This document shows, one piece after another, positions 1-7,103 of a DNA stretch of 64,000 nt. Each line of letters begins with the position of its first letter. Position 1 is the first letter of the stretch. A program made the position numbers and the translations under genes. Source of the DNA: JACVRW01 sp963850205 (GTDB taxonomy: Bacteria > Actinomycetota > Thermoleophilia > Solirubrobacterales > Thermoleophilaceae); NCBI GenBank assembly GCA_963850205.1, contig CAWKKJ010000017.1, positions 372,001-436,000 of the forward strand, read 5' to 3'. Under the pieces are notes generated by a model. That model had not been told where the DNA came from, did not search any database, and worked only from the letters and a program-made list of their open reading frames with translations.

Positions 1-491
1 GGGTTGAAGGTGTAGGCGCGCGCCCCGCCGTACGCGGCGGCGTACTGGTCCTGCTTGCCGATCGACCGTCCGAGCAGCTCGATCTCGAGGTGGCAGGCGG
101 CCTCGGCCAGCTCCTCCCGCCCGGGCGAGCCTCCGGCGAGCTCCCTCAGGGCTCCGATCGCACAGACGGCGTAGGCCCCGGACGAGCCCAGTCCCGTGCC
201 GGGAGGGGCGTCGGAGACCGAGGCCAGCTCGAGCGGGCCGCCCTCCCAGTGATGGACGAGCGCCTCGCGCAGGATCGGGTGCCGGACCTCGGCCGGCTCG
301 TCCACCTCCTCCCACTCCAGGTGCTTCAGGATGAAACGGCGCTGGAACCCGGTGGTGGCCACGATGCGCACGTAGCGGTCGATCGTCGTGGAGATGACGA
401 AACCGCCGTGCTCGCGGTAGTAGGACGGCAGGTCGGTGCCGCCGCCGCCGAGGGCCACCCGCAGCGGCGCTCTGGCCACGATCGCTCCCAT
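1..491 (-). CDS. GHMP-family sugar kinase, N-terminal part (cut by window edge)
   Basis: The C-terminus lies outside the window; about 163 residues are visible from an ATG at 489-491. GHMP kinases phosphorylate small metabolites with ATP. The N-terminus APLRVALGGGGTDLPSYY (about 8-25) and the later IGKQDQYAAAYGG (about 145-157) are typical of the D-glycero-D-manno-heptose 7-phosphate kinase (HddA)-like branch. The ATP-binding motif PPGTGLGSSGA sits at about 96-106. It is divergent from the P1 peptidase gene, with about 25 bp between starts. The family is seen directly; a heptose substrate is inference, and a galactokinase-like substrate is possible. Confidence 0.88.
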   Translation of the reverse strand, partial: MGAIVARAPLRVALGGGGTDLPSYYREHGGFVISTTIDRYVRIVATTGFQRRFILKHLEWEEVDEPAEVRHPILREALVHHWEGGPLELASVSDAPPGTGLGSSGAYAVCAIGALRELAGGSPGREELAEAACHLEIELLGRSIGKQDQYAAAYGGARAYTFN

Positions 492-515
492 CAGGGGGAA
501 ACCTATGCTGCCGGA

Positions 516-1562
516 GTGCGCCGCCGCCTCCGCGACCTCGGCTTCGGGGTGGGCCGGTTTCCCACCGGGCCGCTCAACGGGCTCACCGACGTGCCCGGCG
601 TGCTGGTGGGGCACGCCACCCTGGCCGACGGACCGGCCCGCACCGGCGTGACCGCGGTGCTTGCCCACGGCGGCAACACCTACGCCGAGAAGGTGCTGGG
701 CGCCTGCCACGTGATCAACGGCTACGGCAAGGCCGCCGGGCTGTCCCAGCTGGAGGAGCTGGGCACGGTGGAGAGCCCGCTGCTCTTGACCTCCACGCTC
801 TCGGTGGGCCCGGTGTGGGAGGGCGGGCTGCGCCACGTGCTGGACCAGAACCCCGAGGCGGCGCGGGACCGCGACACCGTCAACGTGATCGTGGGGGAGT
901 GCTTCGACGGCTGGCTCTCGGACGCCCGCTCGCTGCCTGTGCGGCCCGAGCACGCGCTCGAGGCGATCGGCGCCGCCGGCGGCGATGTCCGGGAGGGGGC
1001 GCTCGGCGCGGGAACGGGCACCACCTGCTTCGGCCTCAAGTCCGGCATCGGGCAGGCCTCGCGGCGGGTGGAGGGGCACCTGCTCGGCGGCCTGGCGGTC
1101 CCCAACTACGGGGGCCGCAGAGATCTGCACCTGCTGCTGGGCCCGGGGGCGGCCCTCGAGGAGGCCCCCGAGCCGCCGGCCCCGGCCGGCTCGATCATGG
1201 CGGTGCTCGCCACCGACGCGCCGCTGTCGGAGCGCCAGCTGCGCCGCCTTGCCGTGCGGGGCGGCCTGGGCGTCGCCCGGGCGGGAAGCTTCGCCGCCAG
1301 CGGCAGCGGCGAGTACGTCCTGGCCTTCTCCACGGCCCATCGGCTGTCTCACCGCTCGAGCGAGGATCGCGACCACTTCGAGTTCCTGCGCGACGACTCG
1401 GTGGCCATGCGGTGCTTGTTCGAGGCCGCCGGTGAGCTCGTGCACGAAGCGGTGCTCAACGCGCTCTGCGCGGCCGGCACGGCGGAGGGACGCGACGGGC
1501 ATGTGGCGCCGGCCCTCGACTACGAGCTGCTGGAAGGCGCGCCGGGAATCAGGCCGCTCTGA
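516..1562 (+). CDS. P1 family (S58) peptidase, DmpA-like
   Basis: This 348-residue protein belongs to the P1/S58 family of self-cleaving N-terminal nucleophile aminopeptidases (DmpA, BapA). Visible signatures are GLTDVPGVLVGHATL near the N-terminus, NGYGK at about 68-72, GAGTGTTCFGLKSGIG at about 164-179, and AGSIMAVLATDAPL at about 224-237. Family knowledge places the self-processing Gly-Ser bond in the last motif, making Ser226 the expected nucleophile. I chose the GTG at 516, just outside the divergent GHMP kinase start; GTG 549 is an alternative. The 3' end overlaps a PhzF remnant on the other strand. The substrate is unknown. Confidence 0.88.
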   Translation: MRRRLRDLGFGVGRFPTGPLNGLTDVPGVLVGHATLADGPARTGVTAVLAHGGNTYAEKVLGACHVINGYGKAAGLSQLEELGTVESPLLLTSTLSVGPVWEGGLRHVLDQNPEAARDRDTVNVIVGECFDGWLSDARSLPVRPEHALEAIGAAGGDVREGALGAGTGTTCFGLKSGIGQASRRVEGHLLGGLAVPNYGGRRDLHLLLGPGAALEEAPEPPAPAGSIMAVLATDAPLSERQLRRLAVRGGLGVARAGSFAASGSGEYVLAFSTAHRLSHRSSEDRDHFEFLRDDSVAMRCLFEAAGELVHEAVLNALCAAGTAEGRDGHVAPALDYELLEGAPGIRPL

Positions 1563-1686
1563 GGGCGTACTCACGCACCTCGTCGAGCACCGAGCGACCG
1601 CCGATCTCCACTGCATTCCACCCCAGCGGGTTGCCGCCCGAGCCGTCGTCGGCGCAGAAGACCCGCAGCAGGTGGACTTCCGTCAC
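1549..1686 (-). pseudogene. Internally deleted PhzF-family remnant
   Basis: This 45-codon frame (GTG 1684-1686, stop 1549-1551) joins two parts that look like the opposite ends of PhzF-family isomerases. The first 22 residues, including EVHLLRVF and GSGGNPLG, match the family N-terminus. The last 20, including GGRSVLDEVREYAL, match its C-terminus in actinobacterial members as I remember them. The catalytic core of about 220 residues is missing, yet the join is in frame. It overlaps the peptidase gene by 14 bp. The family match is from memory; a chance small ORF or an assembly collapse is possible. Confidence 0.5.
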
Positions 1687-1710
1687 CAGGCCGACGCTAT
1701 CCTGCCGCCC

Positions 1711-2298
1711 GTGTCGAGGGGGAGGCGGAGGGGCGTGCTGCTCGGCGTCCTCACCACCGCAGCGATTGCGGCCGCGCTGGCGGCCGCCGAGCCGGGCGAC
1801 CGGCTCGCCACGGCGTCGATCAGCGAGCCGCTCGAGTCAGCGGCCCGGTCGGACGCCCCGGCCCGCATTCGCCGCCCGCCGGCGCCGGCGGTCTTTCCGG
1901 TGCGCGGTTCGGTGGACTGGGGGGAGGCTGACGCCCGCTTCGGCGCCTGGCGGGGCGGGCGGGCCCACGAGGGGCAGGACGTCTTCGCCGACGCGGGGAC
2001 CCCGCTCGTCTCCATCGTGGACGGCCAGGTGATCGAGATCGGCGACGACGGCGGCCGCGGCAACTACGTCGCCATCCACGACCCCGACGGGCGAAGGACC
2101 TTCGTCTACCTGCACATGGTGCGGCCCACACCGCTGCGGATGAGAGAACGGGTGACGGCCGGCGGGCGGGTGGGCGCCGTGGGCTGCACCGGCTCGTGCT
2201 GGGGCGACCACCTCCACCTGGAGATGCGCCGGGGACGCGGCACCACCGGCAGGCCGGTCGACCCGCTGCCGCTTCTCCGCCGGCTGGCAAGCCGCTAG
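1711..2298 (+). CDS. M23-family metallopeptidase (LytM domain)
   Basis: This is a 195-residue exported protein. An N-terminal basic and hydrophobic segment (about 1-26) looks like a signal peptide or anchor. The LytM/M23 domain spans about 62-190 with Zn-ligand motifs HEGQD (H86, D90) and DHLHLE (H167, H169). Such enzymes cut peptide cross-links in peptidoglycan or act as non-catalytic amidase activators; here the metal ligands are intact, so hydrolysis is plausible. Start is GTG 1711. The stop codon TAG (2296-2298) is also the left end of a long palindrome. Confidence 0.88.
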   Translation: MSRGRRRGVLLGVLTTAAIAAALAAAEPGDRLATASISEPLESAARSDAPARIRRPPAPAVFPVRGSVDWGEADARFGAWRGGRAHEGQDVFADAGTPLVSIVDGQVIEIGDDGGRGNYVAIHDPDGRRTFVYLHMVRPTPLRMRERVTAGGRVGAVGCTGSCWGDHLHLEMRRGRGTTGRPVDPLPLLRRLASR

Positions 2299-2460
2299 TG
2301 CACCCGTCCTCAAGTTCTGGCGGTTTCGGCGGCGCCTGGGCGCGCCTGGCTGCGTCCGGCGGACTCGCCGATGCTCTGGCATCGACTCCGTCCACCGGAC
2401 TTGCCAGCCACGCCCAGTCGCTCGCCGATTCCCACCAGAACTTTCGGCCGGATGCACTAG
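2295..2460. repeat. Long imperfect palindrome A (REPIN-like), CTAG ends
   Basis: The sequence reads as two inverted halves of about 80 bp. The ends are CTAGTGCA (2295-2302) and TGCACTAG (2453-2460). Inward, AAGTTCTGG (2312-2320) pairs with CCAGAACTT (2436-2444), and the centre is GATGC-TCTG-GCATC near 2370-2383. Arms are imperfect with small gaps. The left CTAG supplies the stop codon of the M23 gene. Cores AAGTTC-GG and CGCCCAGTCGCTCG recur in palindrome D at 45605-45712. Confidence 0.75.
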
Positions 2461-2474
2461 CCTAGCCCCGCCTC

Positions 2475-2777
2475 GTGGACCAGATGGAGCTCCGCAACCG
2501 GCTTGTCATGGCCACGCAGATGTGGCGCGAGGCCACCGACGACCCCCTGCCGCGCATGCCGGCGGGCGATCCGGCCGAGCAGATCCAGACCTTCGAGCTG
2601 AAGCTGGTGGACCTGCTGTGTGCGCGGGCCACCCCCCAGACCGCCCGCGACGTGGCCGACAAGACCTGGGACCTGGTCCACGCGCGCCCCGACGAGGACT
2701 CGGTCAAGCAGCGCGTGGTCGATTGCCACGAGGCGCTGGCCCGGCTGGCCGCCCGCGGCGGCGGCCTGGACCTGTAG
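2475..2777 (+). CDS. Small conserved-looking protein, unknown function
   Basis: A 100-residue soluble, acidic, mostly helical protein from GTG 2475; ATG 2484 is an equally good start. It contains no motif I recognise. Features visible are a heptad-like hydrophobic pattern (EQIQTFELKLVDLL at about 34-47) and an acidic tail region around HARPDEDSVKQR. Codon use matches neighbouring genes, which supports it being translated. It lies between palindrome A and a decayed flavoprotein fragment and has no obvious operon partner. Confidence 0.6.
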   Translation: MDQMELRNRLVMATQMWREATDDPLPRMPAGDPAEQIQTFELKLVDLLCARATPQTARDVADKTWDLVHARPDEDSVKQRVVDCHEALARLAARGGGLDL

Positions 2778-2850
2778 CGGGCCGTTTCACCGGGCTTCGG
2801 CGGCGCCCGGTATAGCCGCGCCCACACTCGCGTCTCACCAGTCAGGGGCC

Positions 2851-3000
2851 GTGACCGAACAGCTCGAAACCGTCCTGGTCGGTGCGGGTCAGGCCGGCCT
2901 CGCGGTGAGCCACGAGCTCACGCAGGCGGGCGTTGCGCACCGGGGACCGGTTCCAGAACGTGTGCACCGTTCCTCGAGCGCGTGGATTGGGCTGGGTCAG
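2851..3000 (+). pseudogene. Flavin monooxygenase N-terminal remnant
   Basis: From GTG 2851 the frame reads an FAD-binding Rossmann start, TVLVGAGQAGLAVSHELTQA (GxGxxG), as in CzcO/FMO-type flavoproteins. After about 34 residues similarity stops: the usual ERG-trp region is replaced by unrelated sequence and then by a 48-bp palindromic repeat at 3001. The frame runs to 3159 but with biased, low-quality composition. I read this as a decayed gene truncated at or near the repeat. A full FMO exists at 8900-10243. Confidence 0.55.
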
Positions 3001-3049
3001 GGGGTTCCCTACGAAACGTCTCAGATAGGGACGGAACGTGCGCAACCCC
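3001..3049. repeat. 48-bp palindromic repeat, copy 1
   Basis: The copy begins GGGGTTCCCTACGAAACGTC and ends AACGTGCGCAACCCC. In reverse orientation it matches copies at 43457-43504 and 52871-52918, with differences concentrated in the central 8-10 bp. Outer C/G runs and the inner GACG/CGTC segments can pair, giving an imperfect hairpin. It separates the flavoprotein remnant from non-coding sequence. Confidence 0.75.
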
Positions 3050-3318
3050 CCCCCGACCTGGGCCCCTTACCCTGCTACGAACCCTTGGCCCCGCTTGCCC
3101 ACCCGGCATATGCTCGACTTCTGGAAGCCACACGTCTCGCCGCGGCTGCCGCTGTCTGACAGCTGAGCACCTTCCTGCGCCCGCGATCGGTTGTTTCTCG
3201 GCGGAGCGAGGTCGCGGCCGGCGGCGCGCGGTCCTGCACGCCAGCGGGGCGACCGGAACCTGCGGACAAGACGGGCCGTAGTCGCGATTCGCGCGACCGC
3301 CCGTAGTCTGTCTCCCAG
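3050..3318. other. Intergenic stretch, no supported gene
   Basis: After a run of C residues the sequence contains a short frame ending HMLDFWKPHVSPRLPLSDS at a TGA near 3162, which may be the tail of a lost gene but is not recognisable. The rest holds no RNA gene, repeat or clear promoter that I can support. It precedes the GTG start of the signalling protein at 3319. Confidence 0.4.
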
Positions 3319-5880
3319 GTGAGGAGACTGCCGGAGCTGTTCGATCTCCGTGTCAAAGCACGCTCGCTCGCGTACCTGTACGCGGGAGGCGCGGCGCTGG
3401 GCCTGCTGACGCTTGCCCTGCCCCACGACCCGGCGGTGCGCGACACCCAGCTGATCGGGCTGGCCGGAGTGGCGCTGGCCGCCGCCCTGCTGCTCCTGCT
3501 TCTGACCTCTCGCCTCCGGGAGTGGCAGCTCCACCTCATGGTGGCCGCGGGGACGCTGATCATCACGCTGGCCAACTACTACGTGGGAAAGAGCGCCCTC
3601 TATCCGCTCTTCTATTCCTGGACCGCGCTCTACGCCTTCTACTTCTTCACGACGAAGATCGCGCTGGTGCACCTCGCCTTCCTGGGGCTCTGCTACGCGG
3701 TGCTGCTCGCCGTCCAGGACGCGATGAGCCCGCTGGTCAGCTGGCTGCTTGCGGTGGGAACGCCCGCGCTCGTCGGGCTGTTGCTCTCCCGGCTGCTGAA
3801 CCGGATGAGGTCCGAGGCCGAGAGACGCGAGGAGCAGGAGCGCGAGCAGCGCCAGACCGAGGCGCGCACACGGCTCGTGCTCGACGCCTCGCCGGACGCC
3901 TACCTGACGATCGACCGCGACGGCATCATCGTCGCCTGGAACCTCGCCGCCGAGCGCATGTTCGGTTGGAGCGCCGCCGAGGCGATCGGCAAGCCGATGC
4001 GCAGCCTGATCGTGCCGGAGGAGTTGCGCGGGCGCACCGATCGCCGGCGGCAGGCGATGATCGAGGCCGACGGCCCGGTGAGCACCGAGATCTTCGACGC
4101 CGAGTACGAGCGGCGTGACGGCACGCGCTTTCCCGGCGAGGCTACCGTGGCCAAGGTGGTGGTGGGCGACGAGGTGCTCATCTCCGGCTTCCTGCACGAC
4201 GTGTCGGAGCGGCGTCGCCGCCAGCAGGAGCGCGAGGAGCTGGTCCGGGCCCAGGCCGCGCGGGCCGAGGCCGAGCGGGTGGCCGAGATCGTGAGCGGCA
4301 TGCAGCTGCTGGTGGACGCCGCCCTGGCCCACCGCACCCTCGACGACATCGCCGCCGATCTCGTGACGCGGGTCCGGGGAGTGCTCGAGGCCGACGCCGC
4401 CACGATCTTCCTGACCGACGAGGAGAGTCATGAGCACCTCCGTCTCGGAGCCTCGTCGCTGGGCACCGATCCCGAAGATGTGGGCTCCTTCCCCTTCGGC
4501 GACGGGCTCTCCGGGCGGGTGGCCGCTAGCCGGGACACGGTGCTCACCACCAGCCCCGAGCCGAGCGATCTCCGCGATCCGGGCATGCGCGAGCTCGAGA
4601 TCGACTCGCTGATCGGTGTTCCGCTGCTCGCCGACAACGCCGTGATCGGGGTGCTCGTGGTCTGCGCCTCGCCGCCCCGGCATTTCACGGACGACGACGA
4701 GAGCCTCCTGCGGCTCGCCGCCGACCGGGTGGCGCTCGCCCTCGCGCACGCGCGCGTGTACGAGCGTGAGCATCGCATCGCCGAGATGTTGCAGCGCAGC
4801 CTCCTGCCCGCGACACTGCCGCCGCTACCGGGGCTCGGGGTGGCCGCGCGCTACCTCCCGGCCGCCGCCGAGGCGGAGGTGGGCGGGGACTGGTACGACG
4901 TGATCCCGATTCCCGGCGGCGGTGCCGGCCTGGTGATGGGCGACGTGGCCGGGAAGGGCCTCGCCGCCGCCTCCATGGTCGGCCGCCTGCGCAACGCGCT
5001 GCGCGCCTACGCGCTGGAGGGACACGAGCCCGCGAAGGTCGTCGATCAGCTGAACCGCCTGGTGTGGGCCGAGGCCGAGGAGAGCCAGATGGCGACGTTG
5101 CTCTACCTGGTGATCGACCCGACGCAGACCGTGGCTCGCTGGGTCAACGCCGGCCACCCGCCGCCGTTGCTCCTGAACGGGGACGGGGCGCCGGAGTTCC
5201 TCGAGGGCGGCGCGTCGGTGCCGCTCGGCGTGCTGCCCTTCCCGAGCTACGACGAGCGCTCCACCGAGCTGGGCCCGGGGGAGACCCTGGTGCTCTACAC
5301 CGACGGGCTCGTGGAGCGGCCCGGAGAGCACATCGGCGAGGGCATGGCGCAGCTGGCCTCCGTGCTCGGCGGCGCGCCGCGCGATCCCGAAGCGCTGTGC
5401 GACCACCTCCTGGCCAGCCTCGTGCCGGCGGGCGGCAGCCCGGACGACATCGCCCTGCTGGCCCTCCGCAACGTCCCGGTGGGCGATAGCTTCGCGGTCG
5501 AGTTGCCGGTGGTCCCCGAGACCCTGTCCTCGATGCGCGCGCTCCTGCGCCGCTGGCTGGGGCACCTCGGGGGCAGCGATCAGGAGATCGCCGAGATCAC
5601 GACCGCCTGCGGGGAAGCGGCGACCAACGCGATCGAGCACGCCGGCTCCGCAGGGGACGTGCCGTTCGAGGTGAGCGGCCGTGCCAGGGGGCGCGAGGTG
5701 GAGATCACCGTGCGCGACCGCGGCGCCTGGCGCGACCCCCGCGAGGGAGATCAGGGCCGCGGGCTCTCGCTCATCCGGGCGTTGATGGATACGGTAGACG
5801 TAGAGCCGAGGCCGGATGGGACGACCGTCCGGCTCCGGCGAGTACTCGCTGAGAACGGGGGACAGGGAGGTCCCGAGTGA
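3319..5880 (+). CDS. Membrane PAS-GAF-SpoIIE phosphatase/anti-sigma kinase fusion
   Basis: This 853-residue sensor has about six membrane segments (1-165), a linker coiled coil rich in Glu/Arg (165-185), a PAS domain (about 185-300), a GAF domain (about 315-480), a PP2C/SpoIIE phosphatase (about 490-690; GGDWYDV, VMGDVAGKG, GSPDDIALL) and a C-terminal RsbW-like HATPase (about 705-840; GEAATNAIEHA, GRGLSLIRAL). It can be expected both to phosphorylate and to dephosphorylate STAS proteins in a partner switch. The STAS gene follows with overlapping stop and start. The signal sensed and the sigma target are not visible. GTG start. Confidence 0.92.
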   Translation: MRRLPELFDLRVKARSLAYLYAGGAALGLLTLALPHDPAVRDTQLIGLAGVALAAALLLLLLTSRLREWQLHLMVAAGTLIITLANYYVGKSALYPLFYSWTALYAFYFFTTKIALVHLAFLGLCYAVLLAVQDAMSPLVSWLLAVGTPALVGLLLSRLLNRMRSEAERREEQEREQRQTEARTRLVLDASPDAYLTIDRDGIIVAWNLAAERMFGWSAAEAIGKPMRSLIVPEELRGRTDRRRQAMIEADGPVSTEIFDAEYERRDGTRFPGEATVAKVVVGDEVLISGFLHDVSERRRRQQEREELVRAQAARAEAERVAEIVSGMQLLVDAALAHRTLDDIAADLVTRVRGVLEADAATIFLTDEESHEHLRLGASSLGTDPEDVGSFPFGDGLSGRVAASRDTVLTTSPEPSDLRDPGMRELEIDSLIGVPLLADNAVIGVLVVCASPPRHFTDDDESLLRLAADRVALALAHARVYEREHRIAEMLQRSLLPATLPPLPGLGVAARYLPAAAEAEVGGDWYDVIPIPGGGAGLVMGDVAGKGLAAASMVGRLRNALRAYALEGHEPAKVVDQLNRLVWAEAEESQMATLLYLVIDPTQTVARWVNAGHPPPLLLNGDGAPEFLEGGASVPLGVLPFPSYDERSTELGPGETLVLYTDGLVERPGEHIGEGMAQLASVLGGAPRDPEALCDHLLASLVPAGGSPDDIALLALRNVPVGDSFAVELPVVPETLSSMRALLRRWLGHLGGSDQEIAEITTACGEAATNAIEHAGSAGDVPFEVSGRARGREVEITVRDRGAWRDPREGDQGRGLSLIRALMDTVDVEPRPDGTTVRLRRVLAENGGQGGPE

Positions 5881-6230
5881 TGAACGGCCTTGTAGGCCTC
5901 GACATCGAAGAGCAGGAGAACGTCGTGGTGGCCCGCGTGACGGGCGAGCTCGACATCGCCGGCGCCGCCCCCACCGGGGAGCGGATCGCGGCCGCCGTCC
6001 CCACCTCGGCCCGCGGCCTGGTGGTGGACTTCACCGAGCTCGAGTTCATCGACTCGAGCGGGATCGCGATGCTGTTCAGCCTGGTTCGCCGATTGGGCAG
6101 CCGTCGTCAGGAGCTGCGCGTGGTCGCTCCGGCCGGCGAGCCGGTGGCCAGGGTGCTCGAGATCGTCGAGTTCACGCGCGCGGCGCCCCTGGACGCCGAC
6201 CTCGACACCGCGGTGGCCGGGATCACCTAA
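5880..6230 (+). CDS. STAS-domain anti-anti-sigma factor
   Basis: A 116-residue single-domain STAS protein. The phospho-acceptor loop is FIDSSGIAML (about 56-65), with the conserved Ser pair, and VTGELDIAGA near 21-30 is the usual beta-turn. Its ATG at 5880 overlaps the TGA of the upstream phosphatase/kinase gene, so the two are likely translationally coupled. Unphosphorylated STAS proteins sequester RsbW-like kinases; here the kinase and phosphatase domains lie in the preceding gene. GTG 5877 is an alternative start. Confidence 0.92.
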   Translation: MNGLVGLDIEEQENVVVARVTGELDIAGAAPTGERIAAAVPTSARGLVVDFTELEFIDSSGIAMLFSLVRRLGSRRQELRVVAPAGEPVARVLEIVEFTRAAPLDADLDTAVAGIT

Positions 6231-7036
6231 ACGGGGGCGGCTGTCCGGGCCGCGATGAAGTCCAGCACCGCCGCGTTGAACTCCTCGGCCCGCTCCAGGG
6301 TCGCTCCGTGCGGAGAGCCCTCGATCACCGTGAGCTCCGCTCCTGGAATCAGCTCCGCCAGCTCACGTGACTTCCAGACCGGCACCAGGATGTCCTGCTC
6401 GGCCCCGATCACGTGTACCGGCACCGACAGGGAGGCGAGGCGGTCGCGGGTGTTGTGCCGCGAGGATGCATCGAGCTGGCGGGCGAACGCCTCCGGTGGC
6501 TGGGGATGGGGGTTCTCCAGCATCAGCCCGCGCAGCCAGGTGACCGCCTCCTCGTTCTCGAAGAAGCGCTCCGAGAGGTTGAGCAGCATCAGCTCGTCCA
6601 CGTGCTGCTCGTATGTCAGCTGCTGCACCCTCGAGCCCCACGAGCGACTGAGCGCCCGGGCCCAGGCGCCGCCGGCCGCGAAGGTGACGGCCAGGGTGAG
6701 CGTGCGCACCCGGTCGGGGGCGGTGAGCGCCACTTCCTGGGCGATCGCGCCACCCATCGACACACCGAGCAGGTGGAACGAGTCGAGCTCGAGGGCATCG
6801 GCCAGCGCGAGCGAATCGGCGGCCATGTCGGAGACCTCGTAGGGATCCTCCGCCATCGACGAGCGACCGACGTCGCGGTTGTCGAAGATGACCGTGCGGT
6901 GGCGGGGGGAGAAGGCCGGCACCTGAAGCGCCCAGGCCAGCGTGTCCGCGGCCAGACCCATGACACAGAGCAGCGGCTCCCCCTCGCCGTGCTCCTCGTA
7001 ATACAGCGTCTGCCCGTTGGCTTCGATGGTCGGCAT
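6227..7036 (-). CDS. Alpha/beta hydrolase
   Basis: About 269 residues from ATG 7034-7036 (MPTIEANGQ); an upstream in-frame start at 7048 adds four residues. The fold signature includes the nucleophile elbow GVSMGG, the acid in GAEQDILVP, and the His in GSPHGATLERAEEF. Family members include esterases, 3-oxoadipate enol-lactonases and lipase-like enzymes; the GRSS and NRDVGRS region resembles the 3-oxoadipate enol-lactonase-like group. It converges with the STAS gene (4-bp overlap) and diverges from the DipZ gene. Substrate unknown. Confidence 0.85.
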   Translation of the reverse strand: MPTIEANGQTLYYEEHGEGEPLLCVMGLAADTLAWALQVPAFSPRHRTVIFDNRDVGRSSMAEDPYEVSDMAADSLALADALELDSFHLLGVSMGGAIAQEVALTAPDRVRTLTLAVTFAAGGAWARALSRSWGSRVQQLTYEQHVDELMLLNLSERFFENEEAVTWLRGLMLENPHPQPPEAFARQLDASSRHNTRDRLASLSVPVHVIGAEQDILVPVWKSRELAELIPGAELTVIEGSPHGATLERAEEFNAAVLDFIAARTAAPV

Positions 7037-7103
7037 GCAGAACAGCATGTCAGCGCGGCGCCGTCACCGCTCCGTAATCCGTGCCCGCCATGCTTGTTGT
7101 GGG

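Noticed and set aside
2842..3045. A minus-strand gene starting in the 48-bp repeat
   Set aside because: The frame simply reads the palindrome and the antisense of a flavoprotein remnant; similar readings in the other copies are a by-product of the repeat, though I flag the pattern.
3067..4773. A 568-residue minus-strand open frame opposite the signalling protein
   Set aside because: It is rich in His, Arg and Gly repeats, without family motifs, and mirrors the codon bias of the true plus-strand gene.
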